Shown here: positions 26,819-39,590 of the stretch, one piece after another
Layout: each line of letters begins with the position of its first letter
Numbering within the stretch: position 1 is the first letter of the stretch
Assembly: GCF_003443895.1 (NCBI RefSeq)
Contig: NZ_QQOA01000004.1
Span: 248,001 to 312,000 of the forward strand
Length of the DNA: 64,000 bases
Reading direction: 5' to 3'
DNA from: Paraburkholderia phosphatilytica
GTDB taxonomy: Bacteria > Pseudomonadota > Gammaproteobacteria > Burkholderiales > Burkholderiaceae
Notes under the pieces: generated by a model
The model's input: only the letters and a program-made list of their open reading frames with translations
Told to the model about the DNA's origin: nothing
Database searches by the model: none
Program-made: the position numbers and the translations under genes

Positions 26819-26855
26819 AAGGCAGATCACCGCAAGGCGATCTGCCTTTTTCTTT
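26819..26855 (+). terminator. Rho-independent terminator after the lysine-rich gene
   Basis: GGCAGATC (26821-26828) pairs with GATCTGCC (26839-26846) and is followed by TTTTTCTTTT. Confidence 0.88.
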
Positions 26856-26924
26856 TGTGCGTCTGGTGTGGGTCGGCCGCCCGATCGCGTAACATGCGCG
26901 GATCGTTTCCATAAGGAGTCTGCC

Positions 26925-27437
26925 GTGCGATTTTCCCTGCGCTCGCTGCTGGCGCGTGTTGCATTTGCCGTAGTGGCCGCGATGCCGGTCGCGGCAGTGT
27001 CGTTCGTTGCGGCCGGGTCCACCGCCGCCCACGCGCAGGGCATCCCTGCCGGCGCGAAGCGGCCCGAAGACTTCCCGCACGCGAAGCTGACGGCGGGCAT
27101 GTTTGTGATCAACGCCGGCGTCGCCGCGAATGACGCGGACCGCGAACAGGGCCTCATGTACCGCAGCGAACTGCAGCCGAACGAAGGCATGCTGTTCGTG
27201 TTCGGCGAGAACGCCGTGCACTGCTTCTGGATGAAGAACACGCTGATCCCGCTGTCCATCGCGTTCATGCGCGCGGACGGCACGATCACCGACATCGACG
27301 AGATGGAAGCCGAGACCACCAACAACCACTGCCCGCGCAACAACGGCGTGTACGCGCTGGAGATGAGCAAGGGCTGGTTCGAGTCGAAGGGCATCAAGCC
27401 CGGCATGAAGATCGGCGGAATGCCCGCACCGCAGTAA
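26925..27437 (+). CDS. DUF192 family exported protein
   Basis: The 170-residue protein starts at GTG 26925, with AAGGAG six bases upstream. It has a Sec signal peptide ending near AAHAQ, then a DUF192 domain. Family hallmarks are [20 protein letters not shown] and the [12 protein letters not shown] segment. The biochemical role of DUF192 is unknown. It is a monocistronic gene before fusA. Confidence 0.9.
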   Translation: MRFSLRSLLARVAFAVVAAMPVAAVSFVAAGSTAAHAQGIPAGAKRPEDFPHAKLTAGMFVINAGVAANDADREQGLMYRSELQPNEGMLFVFGENAVHCFWMKNTLIPLSIAFMRADGTITDIDEMEAETTNNHCPRNNGVYALEMSKGWFESKGIKPGMKIGGMPAPQ

Positions 27438-27700
27438 CGCTTCACGCGCTTCACCTGCTTGCGGCGGCGGCCTCCTCTGGCCGCTCTCCCCGCCCGCCTT
27501 CCGCTTGCCTTCTGCTTACCTGCGGCCGCCGCGTCATGCGGCGGTCACATCTTTGCGCTCCTCGCACGATTCCTGCAAAAGCTTTCAGCAGGCGCTATTC
27601 TTATAGTCTCGCAACCGCGACGAAGCGGCCGCGAGTCGCGGTCCGCAGCGTGCGCGACCGGCCGGCGCCAGCTTCGGCGAGCCTTTCCAAGGAGATGAAC

Positions 27701-29806
<2,106 letters not shown>

Positions 29807-29837
29807 CCCGCGCGGCCAGTGCGCCGCACACGACGAG

Positions 29838-29867
29838 AAGCCCGTTCCCTGCGAACGGGCTTTTTTT
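29838..29867 (+). terminator. Rho-independent terminator after fusA
   Basis: AGCCCGTTC pairs with GAACGGGCT across a five-base loop, followed by a run of seven T. Confidence 0.92.
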
Positions 29868-29931
29868 AACATGCCACAATCGGCGGTACCCGCCAGAGCG
29901 CGCCGGCGCCGGCAGCGGCAAGGAGACAGGC

Positions 29932-30474
29932 ATGAGTCACGACCACGACCATCCGCATCACCATGATGACCACGATCACGACCACGGCGGCGCGCACGAT
30001 CCGGCCGCGCCGATCGACTGGCGCGAGCACGGCGTCAAGGTGATCCGCGGCGACCAGCTCGACGCCAATACCGCGCAGACGCCCGGCATGAACCGCGCGG
30101 CCGCGATCAACGCGGCACGCGTCGGCGCGCAGAAGATCTGGGCCGGCACGGTGACGATCCATCCGAACGCGAAGACGGGCGCGCATCATCACGGCGCGCT
30201 CGAAAGCGTGATCTACGTCGTGCGCGGCCAGGCGCGGATGCGCTGGGGCGAGCACCTCGAATTCACCGCGGAAGCGGGCCCCGGCGACTTCATCTTCGTG
30301 CCGCCGTACGTGCCGCACCAGGAGATCAACGCGCGCACCGACGAGCCGCTCGAATGCGTGCTCGTGCGCAGCGACAATGAAGCGGTCGTCGTGAACCTCG
30401 ACATCGACGCGGTGGAAAGCCCCGAAACCGTGTACTGGGTCGACCCGATTCACAAGCATCCCGACCAGCACTAA
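29932..30474 (+). CDS. Cupin-domain protein with a His/Asp-rich N-terminus
   Basis: The 180-residue protein opens with a His/Asp stretch at residues 3-19 of the metal-binding kind. A single cupin domain follows. Its motif 1 is KTGAHHHGALESVIYVVRG, giving metal-ligand histidines, and motif 2 is GDFIFVPPYVPHQEIN. AAGGAG precedes the ATG. A HoxN-type nickel/cobalt permease begins 29 bases downstream, so the pair probably forms an operon, and a role in Ni or Co binding is inferred from that. Enzyme activity is unknown. Confidence 0.85.
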   Translation: MSHDHDHPHHHDDHDHDHGGAHDPAAPIDWREHGVKVIRGDQLDANTAQTPGMNRAAAINAARVGAQKIWAGTVTIHPNAKTGAHHHGALESVIYVVRGQARMRWGEHLEFTAEAGPGDFIFVPPYVPHQEINARTDEPLECVLVRSDNEAVVVNLDIDAVESPETVYWVDPIHKHPDQH

Positions 30475-30503
30475 GCCACCCTCGCTTGCCTGATGCCCGC
30501 CTG

Positions 30504-31514
30504 ATGATCGATCTGCGCCCTCGTCTCTTCGCGCTCTACGCCGTGCTGCTCAGCGCCAACGCCGCCGCGTGGCTGTGGGCGCTACTCGCGTTCCGCCACT
30601 ACCCGCTGCTGCTCGGCACCGCATTGCTCGCGTATGGCTTCGGTCTGCGTCACGCGGTGGACGCGGACCATATCGCCGCGATCGATACCGTCACGCGCAA
30701 GCTGATGCAGGAAGGCAAGCGTCCGCTCGGCGTCGGGCTCGCGTTCTCGCTGGGCCATTCGACGATCGTGATCGCGGCGACGGTGGGCATCGCGATCACC
30801 GCGCTGAAACTGCACGACCGCTTCGACAGCTTCAAGGCGATTGGCGGCACGATCGGCACCGTGGTATCGGCGCTGTTTCTGCTGGTGCTGGCCATCGTGA
30901 ACCTGACGATCCTGCATGACGTGTGGCGCCGCTATCGCCATGCGTCGCAACACGATACGAGGGCGTCCATGAACCCAGTGGCCGACGCACCCGGTCCCAC
31001 CGGCCTGCTGACGCGCGCGCTACGGCCGGTCTTCCGGGTCGTCACGAAAAGCTGGCACATGTACCCGGTCGGCGTGCTGTTTGGCCTCGGCTTCGATACC
31101 GCCACCGAAATCGGCCTGCTCGCGATCGCCGCGGCCGAAGCCGGCAAGGGCCTGCCGCTATGGTCGATCCTCGTGTTCCCCGCGCTCTTCACGGCGGGCA
31201 TGACGCTCGTCGATTCCACCGACAACGTGCTGATGGTCCACGCGTACGGCTGGGCGATGGACGACCCGAAGCGCAAGCTGGTCTACAACGCGAGCATCAC
31301 GTTCGTGTCCGCGGTGGTCGCGCTAGCGATCGGCGGCATCGAGGCACTCGGTTTGCTACAGGACCGTCTGAGCCTGTCGGGCGGCGTGTGGGACAGCATC
31401 GGCTCGCTGAACGACCATTTCGGCGCGCTCGGCTACGGCATCGTCGCGACCTTCGCGGCGTGCTGGATCGGGTCCGTGCTGTTTCATCGCTGGCGGCGGC
31501 CGCGCGGCGCCTGA
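30504..31514 (+). CDS. HoxN/NixA (NiCoT) family nickel/cobalt permease
   Basis: The 336-residue inner-membrane protein has about eight transmembrane segments. The NiCoT signature HX4DH appears as HAVDADH at residues 50-56, followed by the family segments LGHSTIV and the later LFGLGFDTATEIGLL. These permeases bring Ni2+ or Co2+ in for urease, hydrogenase or B12. A TTG 18 bases upstream is an alternative start; no strong ribosome binding site supports either. It follows the His-rich cupin gene closely. Confidence 0.92.
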   Translation: MIDLRPRLFALYAVLLSANAAAWLWALLAFRHYPLLLGTALLAYGFGLRHAVDADHIAAIDTVTRKLMQEGKRPLGVGLAFSLGHSTIVIAATVGIAITALKLHDRFDSFKAIGGTIGTVVSALFLLVLAIVNLTILHDVWRRYRHASQHDTRASMNPVADAPGPTGLLTRALRPVFRVVTKSWHMYPVGVLFGLGFDTATEIGLLAIAAAEAGKGLPLWSILVFPALFTAGMTLVDSTDNVLMVHAYGWAMDDPKRKLVYNASITFVSAVVALAIGGIEALGLLQDRLSLSGGVWDSIGSLNDHFGALGYGIVATFAACWIGSVLFHRWRRPRGA

Positions 31515-31652
31515 CGCGCGTCGGGTTCCGGATCGGTGGCCAATCGCTTACACTGAACCCGCAGTCCCCGCTGTACCGCTCATCCCTGCCTTGCCGCTGC
31601 GATAGCACCGAAATCGACGCGGCATCCGCCGAACAGACTGGAATAGCCATCG

Positions 31653-33308
31653 ATGAAGAAAAACGCGGACCGCCCCCTCTTCGAAGCCGCCCGTCGCCAC
31701 GCTGACAGCCTCGGCAACCACGCCATCGACGAATTCCTCGCCGGCCGTCTCACCCGGCGCGAACTGCTGCGCCACGCGAGCGTGCTCGGTCTCGCGCTCG
31801 CGGGCGGCGGTCTCGTCGTGCCGCGCGCGGCGCATGCGCAGACGGCCGGCGCGAACGCGACGATCCGCGTCGCGCTGCTGACGCCGGCAGGCGCGGTCGA
31901 TCCGCTCACCGTGACGGACTCCGCGGGCCTCGCGCTGCTGAACCAGACCGGCGAGTTCCTGATCGACGACGACGGCGCGACGAACACGCTGAAGCCCGCG
32001 CTCGCGCTGTCGTGGAAGCCGAACGACAAGGGCGACGTGTGGACCTTCAAGCTGCGCGAAAATGTGAAGTTCCACGACGGCCAGAGCTTCGGCGCGAAAG
32101 ACGTGGTCGCGACCTTCGACCGGCTAGCCGATCCCGCGAGCGGTTCGGCGGCGCTGTCGGTGCTGAAGGGCGTGCTGTCGAAAGGCGGCGCGAAGCTGGT
32201 CGACGAGCACACGGTCGCGTTCCATCTCGACGCGCCGAACGGCAATTTCCCGTACTACGTCTCGTCGGACAATTACAACGCGATCCTGCTGCCCGCGAAC
32301 TACGCCGGCAACTGGGAAAAGAGCTTCATCGGCACGGGCGCGTTCAAGCTCGACAAGTACACGCCGAAGGTCGGCGCATCGTTCGTGCGCAATCCCGACT
32401 ACTGGGGCGACAAGGCGTTGCCGCAGCGCCTGCAGTTCTCGTTCTACGCGGATGAGCAGTCGCAGATCCTCGCGCTGCAGGGCCATCAGGCCGACGTGAT
32501 GGGCGACTTCACCGTACAGGGCGGTCAGGGGCTGATGAACAACCCCGACTTCAAGGTGATGGGCGTGAAGTCGAGCGCGCACCGGCAGATCCACATGCGC
32601 AACGACAGCCCGCAGTTCAAGGACAAGCGCGTGCGTCAGGCGCTCGCGCTGTCGCTCGACCGCGACGTGATCGTGCGCGGGCTCTTCAAGGGCCGCGCGA
32701 TGATCGGCAACGACAGCCCGTTCGCACCTGTCTTTCCGTCGACGAATACCGAGGTGCCGCAGCGGCATATCGACGTCGCGAAGGCGAAGCAGCTGCTCGC
32801 GCAGGCCGGCGTGCCGAACGGTTTCGACGTCACGCTCACCACTGAAAAGTACATGGAGATCCCGGACCTCGCGGTGGTCGTGCAGAACTACGCGAAGGCG
32901 ATCGGCGTGCGCATCACGCTGAAGGTGGAAAGCCAGTCGCTGTACTACGGCGCCGGCACGCCCGGCAAATCGGACTGGCTCGACTCGCCGCTCGGCATTA
33001 CCGACTACGGCCATCGCGGCGTGCCGAACGTGTTCCTCAACGCGCCGCTCACGAGCGGCGGCACGTGGAATGCCGCGCACTTCAAGAATCCGCAGTACGA
33101 CAAGCTCGTCGCGGATTTCGTCGGCGCGCTGGACGTCGCCTCGCAGAAGAAGATCGCCGGCCAGATCGAGACGCTGCTGCTCGACGAGACGCCGCTCATC
33201 ATCCCGTTCTTCTACGACCAGTTGATCGTCGCGCGCAAGCCGCTCAACGGCGTGCGTTTCACCGCGCTGTCGCAGCTCTACTTCGACCGCGCGACGCTCG
33301 CGGGGTGA
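31653..33308 (+). CDS. ABC transporter periplasmic solute-binding protein (peptide/nickel family)
   Basis: The 551-residue protein belongs to the SBP_bac_5 (DppA/OppA/NikA) family, with the domain starting near residue 68 and family text such as VWTFKLRENVKFHDGQ. The N-terminus has a twin-arginine-like signal (TRRELLRHASVLGLALAGG, ending AHA) preceded by an unusually long polar extension, so Tat export of a folded protein is possible. It is first in an operon with two permeases and a fused ATPase. Substrate is not evident; peptides are most likely, and nickel is conceivable given the preceding NiCoT gene. Confidence 0.92.
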   Translation: MKKNADRPLFEAARRHADSLGNHAIDEFLAGRLTRRELLRHASVLGLALAGGGLVVPRAAHAQTAGANATIRVALLTPAGAVDPLTVTDSAGLALLNQTGEFLIDDDGATNTLKPALALSWKPNDKGDVWTFKLRENVKFHDGQSFGAKDVVATFDRLADPASGSAALSVLKGVLSKGGAKLVDEHTVAFHLDAPNGNFPYYVSSDNYNAILLPANYAGNWEKSFIGTGAFKLDKYTPKVGASFVRNPDYWGDKALPQRLQFSFYADEQSQILALQGHQADVMGDFTVQGGQGLMNNPDFKVMGVKSSAHRQIHMRNDSPQFKDKRVRQALALSLDRDVIVRGLFKGRAMIGNDSPFAPVFPSTNTEVPQRHIDVAKAKQLLAQAGVPNGFDVTLTTEKYMEIPDLAVVVQNYAKAIGVRITLKVESQSLYYGAGTPGKSDWLDSPLGITDYGHRGVPNVFLNAPLTSGGTWNAAHFKNPQYDKLVADFVGALDVASQKKIAGQIETLLLDETPLIIPFFYDQLIVARKPLNGVRFTALSQLYFDRATLAG

Positions 33309-33353
33309 CGGACGCATCGTCGTCCGAAGCATCGCACGGAACCTGAGGTCACG

Positions 33354-34373
33354 ATGTCGACAACCGTCTCGCCTCCCGATTCGCGCGTTCCCACCCGCGC
33401 CAACGGCAATGCGGGCCGCGTCGCGCGTTTTCTCGCGACCCGGCTCGTGCTGTCGCTGATCACGCTGTGGCTGCTCTCGGTGATCGTATTCGCGGGCGGC
33501 CAGCTGCTGCCGGGCGACATCGGCCGCACGATCCTCGGGCCGCTCGCCGATGCGCGCGCGGTGGCCGCGCTCAACCATCAGCTCGGCGCGGACCGGCCGG
33601 TCGTCACGCAGTACGTCGAGTGGATCACGCACTTCGTGCGCGGCGACATGGGCATGTCGTACGCGTACCGCTCGCCCGTCGGGCCGTTCATCGGCGAAGC
33701 GCTCGCGCATTCGGCGAAGCTCGGCCTGCTCGCGTTCGTGATCGTGGTGCCGCTCGGCATCGCGGGCGGCGTGTGGGCGGCGATGCACGCGGGTCGCTGG
33801 CTCGACCGCACGATCAGCATCACGGGGCTATCCGCGACCGTGGTGCCCGAGTTCGTGTCGTCGATCGTGCTGATCCTGATCTTCGGCGTGTGGCTGCACT
33901 GGCTGCCGATCGAAGCGCAGTGGGGACCCGAAGCAGGCCCGCTCGAACAGCTGTCGCATCTGATCCTGCCGGTACTGCCGCTCGTGCTGGTGTTCTTCGG
34001 CTACATCGCGCGGATGGCGCGCGCGGGTACCGTCGAAGCGCTCGATGCCGACTACACGCGCACCGCGATCCTGAAAGGACTGCCGCGGCGCGTCGTGATC
34101 TGGCGGCACGTGTTGCGCAACGCGCTCCTGCCCACCATCACGGTGGCGGCCACGCAGCTCGGCTATATGATCGGCGGCCTCGTCGTCGTGGAGACGCTGT
34201 TTCACTACCAGGGCATCGGCTCGCTGATCTACAACGCCGCGAAGGCGAAAGACTTCCCGATGCTCGAAGCGGGCGTACTGACGATCGGCGTGGTCTACAC
34301 GCTCGCGAATCTCGTCGCGGATGCGCTGCATGTGCTGCTCAATCCGCGTCTGCGGGTGAGGAGCGCGCAATGA
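33354..34373 (+). CDS. ABC transporter permease (DppB/OppB type)
   Basis: The 339-residue inner-membrane protein has six transmembrane segments and the permease EAA loop around residues 230-260 (ARAGTVEALDADYTRTA). It begins with a 20-residue polar leader and has the DppB-like LLPGDIGRTILGP segment. The stop overlaps the next start (ATGA), indicating coupled translation with the partner permease. Confidence 0.95.
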   Translation: MSTTVSPPDSRVPTRANGNAGRVARFLATRLVLSLITLWLLSVIVFAGGQLLPGDIGRTILGPLADARAVAALNHQLGADRPVVTQYVEWITHFVRGDMGMSYAYRSPVGPFIGEALAHSAKLGLLAFVIVVPLGIAGGVWAAMHAGRWLDRTISITGLSATVVPEFVSSIVLILIFGVWLHWLPIEAQWGPEAGPLEQLSHLILPVLPLVLVFFGYIARMARAGTVEALDADYTRTAILKGLPRRVVIWRHVLRNALLPTITVAATQLGYMIGGLVVVETLFHYQGIGSLIYNAAKAKDFPMLEAGVLTIGVVYTLANLVADALHVLLNPRLRVRSAQ

Positions 34374-35260
34374 GCACGACCACGCCCGATATGCCCACGC
34401 CCGACGCACCGCTGCCGGCGCCGCGCGCGAAGGATGTGCGCCACGACCGGCTGCGATTGCTGCTGCGCTCGCCCACTTTCGTGGTCGGCGTGATCATCGT
34501 GCTGTGGTGGGTGGTCTGCGCGATCGCGGGGCAATGGATCGCCCCGCTCGATCCGTACGCGTCCGACCCATTGAACTCGCTCGTGCCGCCCGCGCACGAC
34601 CACTGGTTCGGCACCGATCAGCTCGGCCGCGATGTGTTCTCGCGCGTGATCGTCGGCGCGCGCGACATCCTGACAATCGCGCCGCTCGCCACGCTGCTCG
34701 GCACGGTTGCGGGCGCGGCGCTCGGGCTCGTGGTCGGCTACTTCGACGGCTGGGTCGACAACGTGATCGGCCGCCTGATCGACGCGGTGCTCGCGCTGCC
34801 GCTCGTGATCGTCGCGCTGCTCGCGCTCGCGGCGGTCGGCGCATCGAACTGGACGGTGATTCTCGTGATCGGCATCACGTTCACGCCGATCACCGCGCGC
34901 ACCGTGCGCGCCGCGGTGTTCGCCGAACGCCATCTCGACTACGTAGCCGCGGCGCAGCTGCGCGGCGAGCGCGCGCCGTACATCATGTTCGTCGAGATCC
35001 TGCCGAACGTGCTGCCGCCGATCATCGTCGAAGCAACGGTGCGGCTCGGCTATGCGATCTTCGCGGTTGCAACGCTGTCGTTTCTCGGCTTCGGCATCCA
35101 GCCGCCCTCCGCCGACTGGGGCCTCGCGCTGTCGGAGTCGTACACGCTGATGGCGGGCGGCGCGTGGTGGACCGTCGTGTTCGATGCCGTCGCGATCGCA
35201 TCGCTGGTGGTGGGCGTGAATCTGATCGCCGACGGCGTGCAGGGAGTGCTCGACCGATGA
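34370..35260 (+). CDS. ABC transporter permease (DppC/OppC type)
   Basis: The 296-residue partner permease has an N-terminal cytoplasmic tail, a first transmembrane helix (FVVGVIIVLWWVVCAIAG), the DHWFGTDQLGRDVFSRVI signature of DppC proteins, and five more hydrophobic segments. Both ends overlap neighbours by four bases, so the permeases and ATPase form one translationally coupled unit. Confidence 0.95.
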   Translation: MSTTTPDMPTPDAPLPAPRAKDVRHDRLRLLLRSPTFVVGVIIVLWWVVCAIAGQWIAPLDPYASDPLNSLVPPAHDHWFGTDQLGRDVFSRVIVGARDILTIAPLATLLGTVAGAALGLVVGYFDGWVDNVIGRLIDAVLALPLVIVALLALAAVGASNWTVILVIGITFTPITARTVRAAVFAERHLDYVAAAQLRGERAPYIMFVEILPNVLPPIIVEATVRLGYAIFAVATLSFLGFGIQPPSADWGLALSESYTLMAGGAWWTVVFDAVAIASLVVGVNLIADGVQGVLDR

Positions 35261-37383
35261 ACGGCCCGCCCGCCCATTCGTTTCCGACCTTCGACGTGTC
35301 GAAGAGCGATCGCACCGACGCGCTGACGATCGTCGGGCTGACGGTCACGTATCGAACGCGCGGCCGCGAACGCGAGGTGCTGCAGGACGTGTCGCTGCGG
35401 ATCCGGCGCGGCGAGGCGTATGGTCTGGTCGGCGAATCGGGTTGCGGCAAGTCGACGGTCGCGATGGCGATCCTGCGCTACCTGCCGCGCAACGGCCGCG
35501 TGAAGGCAGGCCGCATCGCGATCGCGGGCGAAGACGTGTACGCACTCGACGCGAACGCATTGCGCGCGATGCGCGCGAACGCAATCTCGATGGTGTATCA
35601 GGACCCGTCGCGCGCGCTGAATCCTTCGCTGACGATCGAACGTCAGGTTTCCGAAGCATTCGAAGCGGCCGGCGCGGATCGCGACGCAGCGCGCAAAAGC
35701 ACGCTCGATATCCTGCACCGCGTGCGCATCGCCGCGCCCGAGCGGATTCTCGACCAGTATCCGCATCAGCTGTCGGGCGGCATGCAGCAGCGCGTCGTGA
35801 TCGCGATGGCGCTGGCGTCGAACCCCGCGCTGCTGATTCTCGACGAACCGACCACCGGCCTCGACGCCACCGTCGAAGCCGAGGTGCTGGAGCTGGTTGC
35901 GCAGCTTCGCGAGGACTTCGGCACCGCGGTGCTGTTCATCAGCCACAACCTCGCGGTGATCGGCCAGATGTGCGAACGGGTCGGCGTGCTGTATGCGGGC
36001 AAGCTCGTCGAGGAAGGCGCGACGGCCGATGTGTTCGCGCGGCCGCGCCATCCGTACACGGTCGGGCTGCTGCGCTGCCTGCCGCGCGCGGGCCGCAGCA
36101 AGGACACCGAGCGGCTCGATACGATTGCGGGCAATCTGCCGCCGCCGGGCTCCGTCACGCAGGGCTGCATCTACGCGGAGCGCTGCCGTCTGGCCGACGA
36201 CCGCTGCCGCCGCGACGCGCCGCCGCCCTATCGCGTGAACGCACCGCACGGCGACCAGATGGCGCGTTGCCATTATCACGAGCGCGCGATGGAACTGCCG
36301 CGCGTGACCGCGAACCTGCCGATGGCAGTCGCGCAGCAAGCTGCGGATGCAACCAGCGCGGCCAGGGTGCTGCGGGCCGTCAACCTCTCGAAGACCTTCC
36401 ACGCGGCCGGCACGCCGCTGCGCGCAGTCGACGACGTGTCGCTCGAACTCGCGGCCGGTGAAACGCTGGGGCTCGTCGGCGAATCCGGCAGCGGCAAGAC
36501 GACGCTCGCGAAGCTGCTGCTCGGCCTGATCGCGCCCGACGCGGGCAGCACGCTCGAACTCGACGGCACGCCCTTGCCATCGCGCGTTACGCGCCGCAAC
36601 GACGAGCAGGTGAAGTCGCTGCAGATCGTGTTCCAGAATCCCGACTCGGCGTTGAACCGCGCGCACTCGGTCAAGCAGCTGATCGGCCGCGCGCTCACGC
36701 GGCTCGCGTCGCTGCGCGGGCCGGAGCAGCACGCGCGCCTCGCGTCGCTGGTCGCCGCCGTGCGTCTGCCCGACCGTTATCTCGATGCACGCACGCGGCA
36801 ACTGTCGGGCGGCCTCAAGCAGCGTGTCGCGATCGCGCGGGCATTCGCGGGCGACCCGCGCGTGGTGGTGTGCGACGAACCGACCTCCGCGCTCGACGTA
36901 TCCGTGCAGGCCGCGATTCTGAACCTGCTCGCGGACCTGCAGCGCGATCACGGCGTGAGCTACGTGTTCATCTCGCACGACCTGCACGTGGTGCGCTATC
37001 TGTCGGATCGCATCGCGGTGCTGTATGTGGGACGTCTGCTCGAAATCGGACCTGCGGGCGCGGTGTTCGACGGACCGCATCATCCGTACACGGAAGCGCT
37101 GCTCTCTTCCGTGCCGACGCTCGATCACGCCGAGGCGCATGCGGACGGCAACGGTACGGCTCAAACAAAGCCGCGCATTCGCCTGAGCGGCGAACTGCCG
37201 AGCCCGGCGTCTCCGCCTTCAGGCTGCATCTTCCACACGCGCTGCCCGCGCAAACTTGGCGACATCTGCGAACAGCAGGAACCGCCGTTCAACGACGCGG
37301 GCGCCGGCCATCGCATCCGCTGCCACATCTCCGTCGAAGACCTGCGCGCGCAGCAGCGCGAAGCGCCGCCCACGCGCGGCTGA
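35257..37383 (+). CDS. ABC transporter ATPase with two fused nucleotide-binding domains (DppD-DppF fusion)
   Basis: The 708-residue protein contains two complete ABC ATPases. The first has Walker A GESGCGKS (residues 59-66) and signature LSGGMQQR. The second has Walker A GESGSGKT (408-415) and signature LSGGLKQR. Each ends with the oligopeptide-transporter C-terminal cysteine-rich extension (CIYAERC in the first, CIFHTRCP in the second). One chain therefore replaces the usual DppD and DppF pair, an arrangement also seen in GsiA/YejF. It powers the importer encoded by the three preceding genes. Confidence 0.95.
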   Translation: MNGPPAHSFPTFDVSKSDRTDALTIVGLTVTYRTRGREREVLQDVSLRIRRGEAYGLVGESGCGKSTVAMAILRYLPRNGRVKAGRIAIAGEDVYALDANALRAMRANAISMVYQDPSRALNPSLTIERQVSEAFEAAGADRDAARKSTLDILHRVRIAAPERILDQYPHQLSGGMQQRVVIAMALASNPALLILDEPTTGLDATVEAEVLELVAQLREDFGTAVLFISHNLAVIGQMCERVGVLYAGKLVEEGATADVFARPRHPYTVGLLRCLPRAGRSKDTERLDTIAGNLPPPGSVTQGCIYAERCRLADDRCRRDAPPPYRVNAPHGDQMARCHYHERAMELPRVTANLPMAVAQQAADATSAARVLRAVNLSKTFHAAGTPLRAVDDVSLELAAGETLGLVGESGSGKTTLAKLLLGLIAPDAGSTLELDGTPLPSRVTRRNDEQVKSLQIVFQNPDSALNRAHSVKQLIGRALTRLASLRGPEQHARLASLVAAVRLPDRYLDARTRQLSGGLKQRVAIARAFAGDPRVVVCDEPTSALDVSVQAAILNLLADLQRDHGVSYVFISHDLHVVRYLSDRIAVLYVGRLLEIGPAGAVFDGPHHPYTEALLSSVPTLDHAEAHADGNGTAQTKPRIRLSGELPSPASPPSGCIFHTRCPRKLGDICEQQEPPFNDAGAGHRIRCHISVEDLRAQQREAPPTRG

Positions 37384-37967
37384 AGACTCTCTTGCCTCTA
37401 CAGGTGCGCGCGATTTAATTCGCCGCGCGATCGCGTTTGCATCGTCGGAATGCCTCTCGCGTTTCACGCAAGAAACGTTTTTGCCGTCCGGAAAATCGCG
37501 TTTTTTCGAGGCCTCTCTGCGGAGCGAGACGGGAAGCGGGTTTGCGGGCAATGGCATGGTTATCGCTAAAAGTGACGCACACGCATCCGGTTCCGGCGAT
37601 GTCCGAACGCGATGTCGCGCGTTGCAGTGCCGGCAACGCGCACCCCGCGACGGACATCGGCCGGTCAGACGCTGCAACGCGCTGCCGAGGTCGACGAGGC
37701 CGTCGCGCGCAACGGCTGACCGACCCGGCTCGCGAGCTTGCGCCCCCGACAGCGCGGTCGGGCCCGCATCGCTCGACGCGCCGTTCCGGCCGGGACCGGA
37801 TGCATGCCCCGGCCGCATCGGCACTGCCGCTGGCGAGCCGGCAAGACGCAGTCAATCACATGCTCGGATGGGGGTAGCACGAGGCCCGCGATGACGGGCC
37901 CGCCAGGAGGGCCAACGTAGACGAAGAGCGGCCACGAGGAAGCCGCCGCTGCTTCGGGAGAGAAGCA
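37384..37967. other. Long intergenic region after the ABC operon
   Basis: No frame in these 584 bp has a plausible start, ribosome binding site and product. Two T-rich runs (near 37,480 and 37,501) interrupt the GC-rich sequence, but neither follows a convincing stem. The promoter of the poly-glycine gene is presumably at the right end. No paired TTCG element was found. Confidence 0.5.
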
Positions 37968-38798
<831 letters not shown>

Positions 38799-39116
38799 AC
38801 CCATGAGGACGGAACCCCCGATCCGTCCTGCCGCGACCGGACCAGTGTGTGCGCGCGAAGACTCTCCGCCAGTCGCGGTCGCGGCGTCCGATCCCCCGGT
38901 CGGGCGCCGCTTCCGCGGGCTGGCAGCAGCGCAACAGCGCTTTCCCGACGGCATGCGGCAACGCATGACCGTCGGTTTTCCCTTTCTGACGACGCGCGCG
39001 CGTGATGATGTTGCTGGTGCCGTCGTCGATGCCGCGGCATCGCACCGCGCTTCGTCAGGAACCAAACGCGCGCGGCGTGTCTCTATCGAGTTCCATCATC
39101 GATACGAGGCGACTCC
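38799..39116. other. Intergenic region after the poly-glycine gene
   Basis: These 318 bp show no supported gene, terminator or repeat. GAGGC close to the right end is the ribosome binding site of the next gene. Confidence 0.5.
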
Positions 39117-39554
39117 ATGCAACGCAACGACCTTCGCGGCGCAGCGCGCGCCGCAACGGGCCTGCTGATGGCCGCGGCGCTCTTCGCAACGCTCGCCCGT
39201 GCGCAGGCACCCGCTCAACCGGACGTGCCGCCCGTCGACCCGACCTTCTCCGCGTGGTCGCTCGTCCAGCTCTGTCAGCACAAGAACGACAACGTTGCGC
39301 AGGGCGAATGCACCGGCGCGGTCCGCGGCATCATCCACGGCTACCAGTACGGTGTGCTGTTCCTCGGCCAGCGCGTGTCGATGCCGGAAGGCGAGACGCG
39401 CAACGTGTCGCTGTGCCTGCGCGGCACGTCGGTGTCGTCGATCGTCGACGATTTCGTCGGCGATGCGCGTCAGGTCAGCGACGACGCGTTGAAGCGCACG
39501 CCGGCCGAAGTCGCGGTGCTCGGCTCCGTGCACGCGCATCATGCGTGCAGCTGA
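39117..39554 (+). CDS. Periplasmic Rap1a/Tai-like domain protein
   Basis: The 145-residue protein has a signal peptide ending near ARAQA. The mature part has four cysteines, in the patterns LVQLCQ, GECTGAVRGIIHGYQYG, VSLCLRG and a C-terminal HHACS. This spacing and the C-x-G-x-x-x-G-x-x-x-G core resemble Rap1a/Tai proteins, periplasmic immunity factors against type VI peptidoglycan amidases in Serratia and Burkholderia. No toxin gene or T6SS gene is nearby, so immunity is not shown; it may be an orphan or act elsewhere. Confidence 0.55.
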   Translation: MQRNDLRGAARAATGLLMAAALFATLARAQAPAQPDVPPVDPTFSAWSLVQLCQHKNDNVAQGECTGAVRGIIHGYQYGVLFLGQRVSMPEGETRNVSLCLRGTSVSSIVDDFVGDARQVSDDALKRTPAEVAVLGSVHAHHACS

Positions 39555-39590
39555 GGTTGACGGCCCGCGTGACTAACGCGGGCGCTGAAG

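Noticed and set aside
35050..37164. 704-residue minus-strand frame opposite the fused ABC ATPase
   Set aside because: Antisense artefact of codon bias with repetitive His/Arg/Asp composition.
37400..37900. A possible small gene or RNA between the ABC operon and the poly-glycine gene
   Set aside because: No coding frame with a plausible start and no stable stem with a T tract; T runs alone are not enough.
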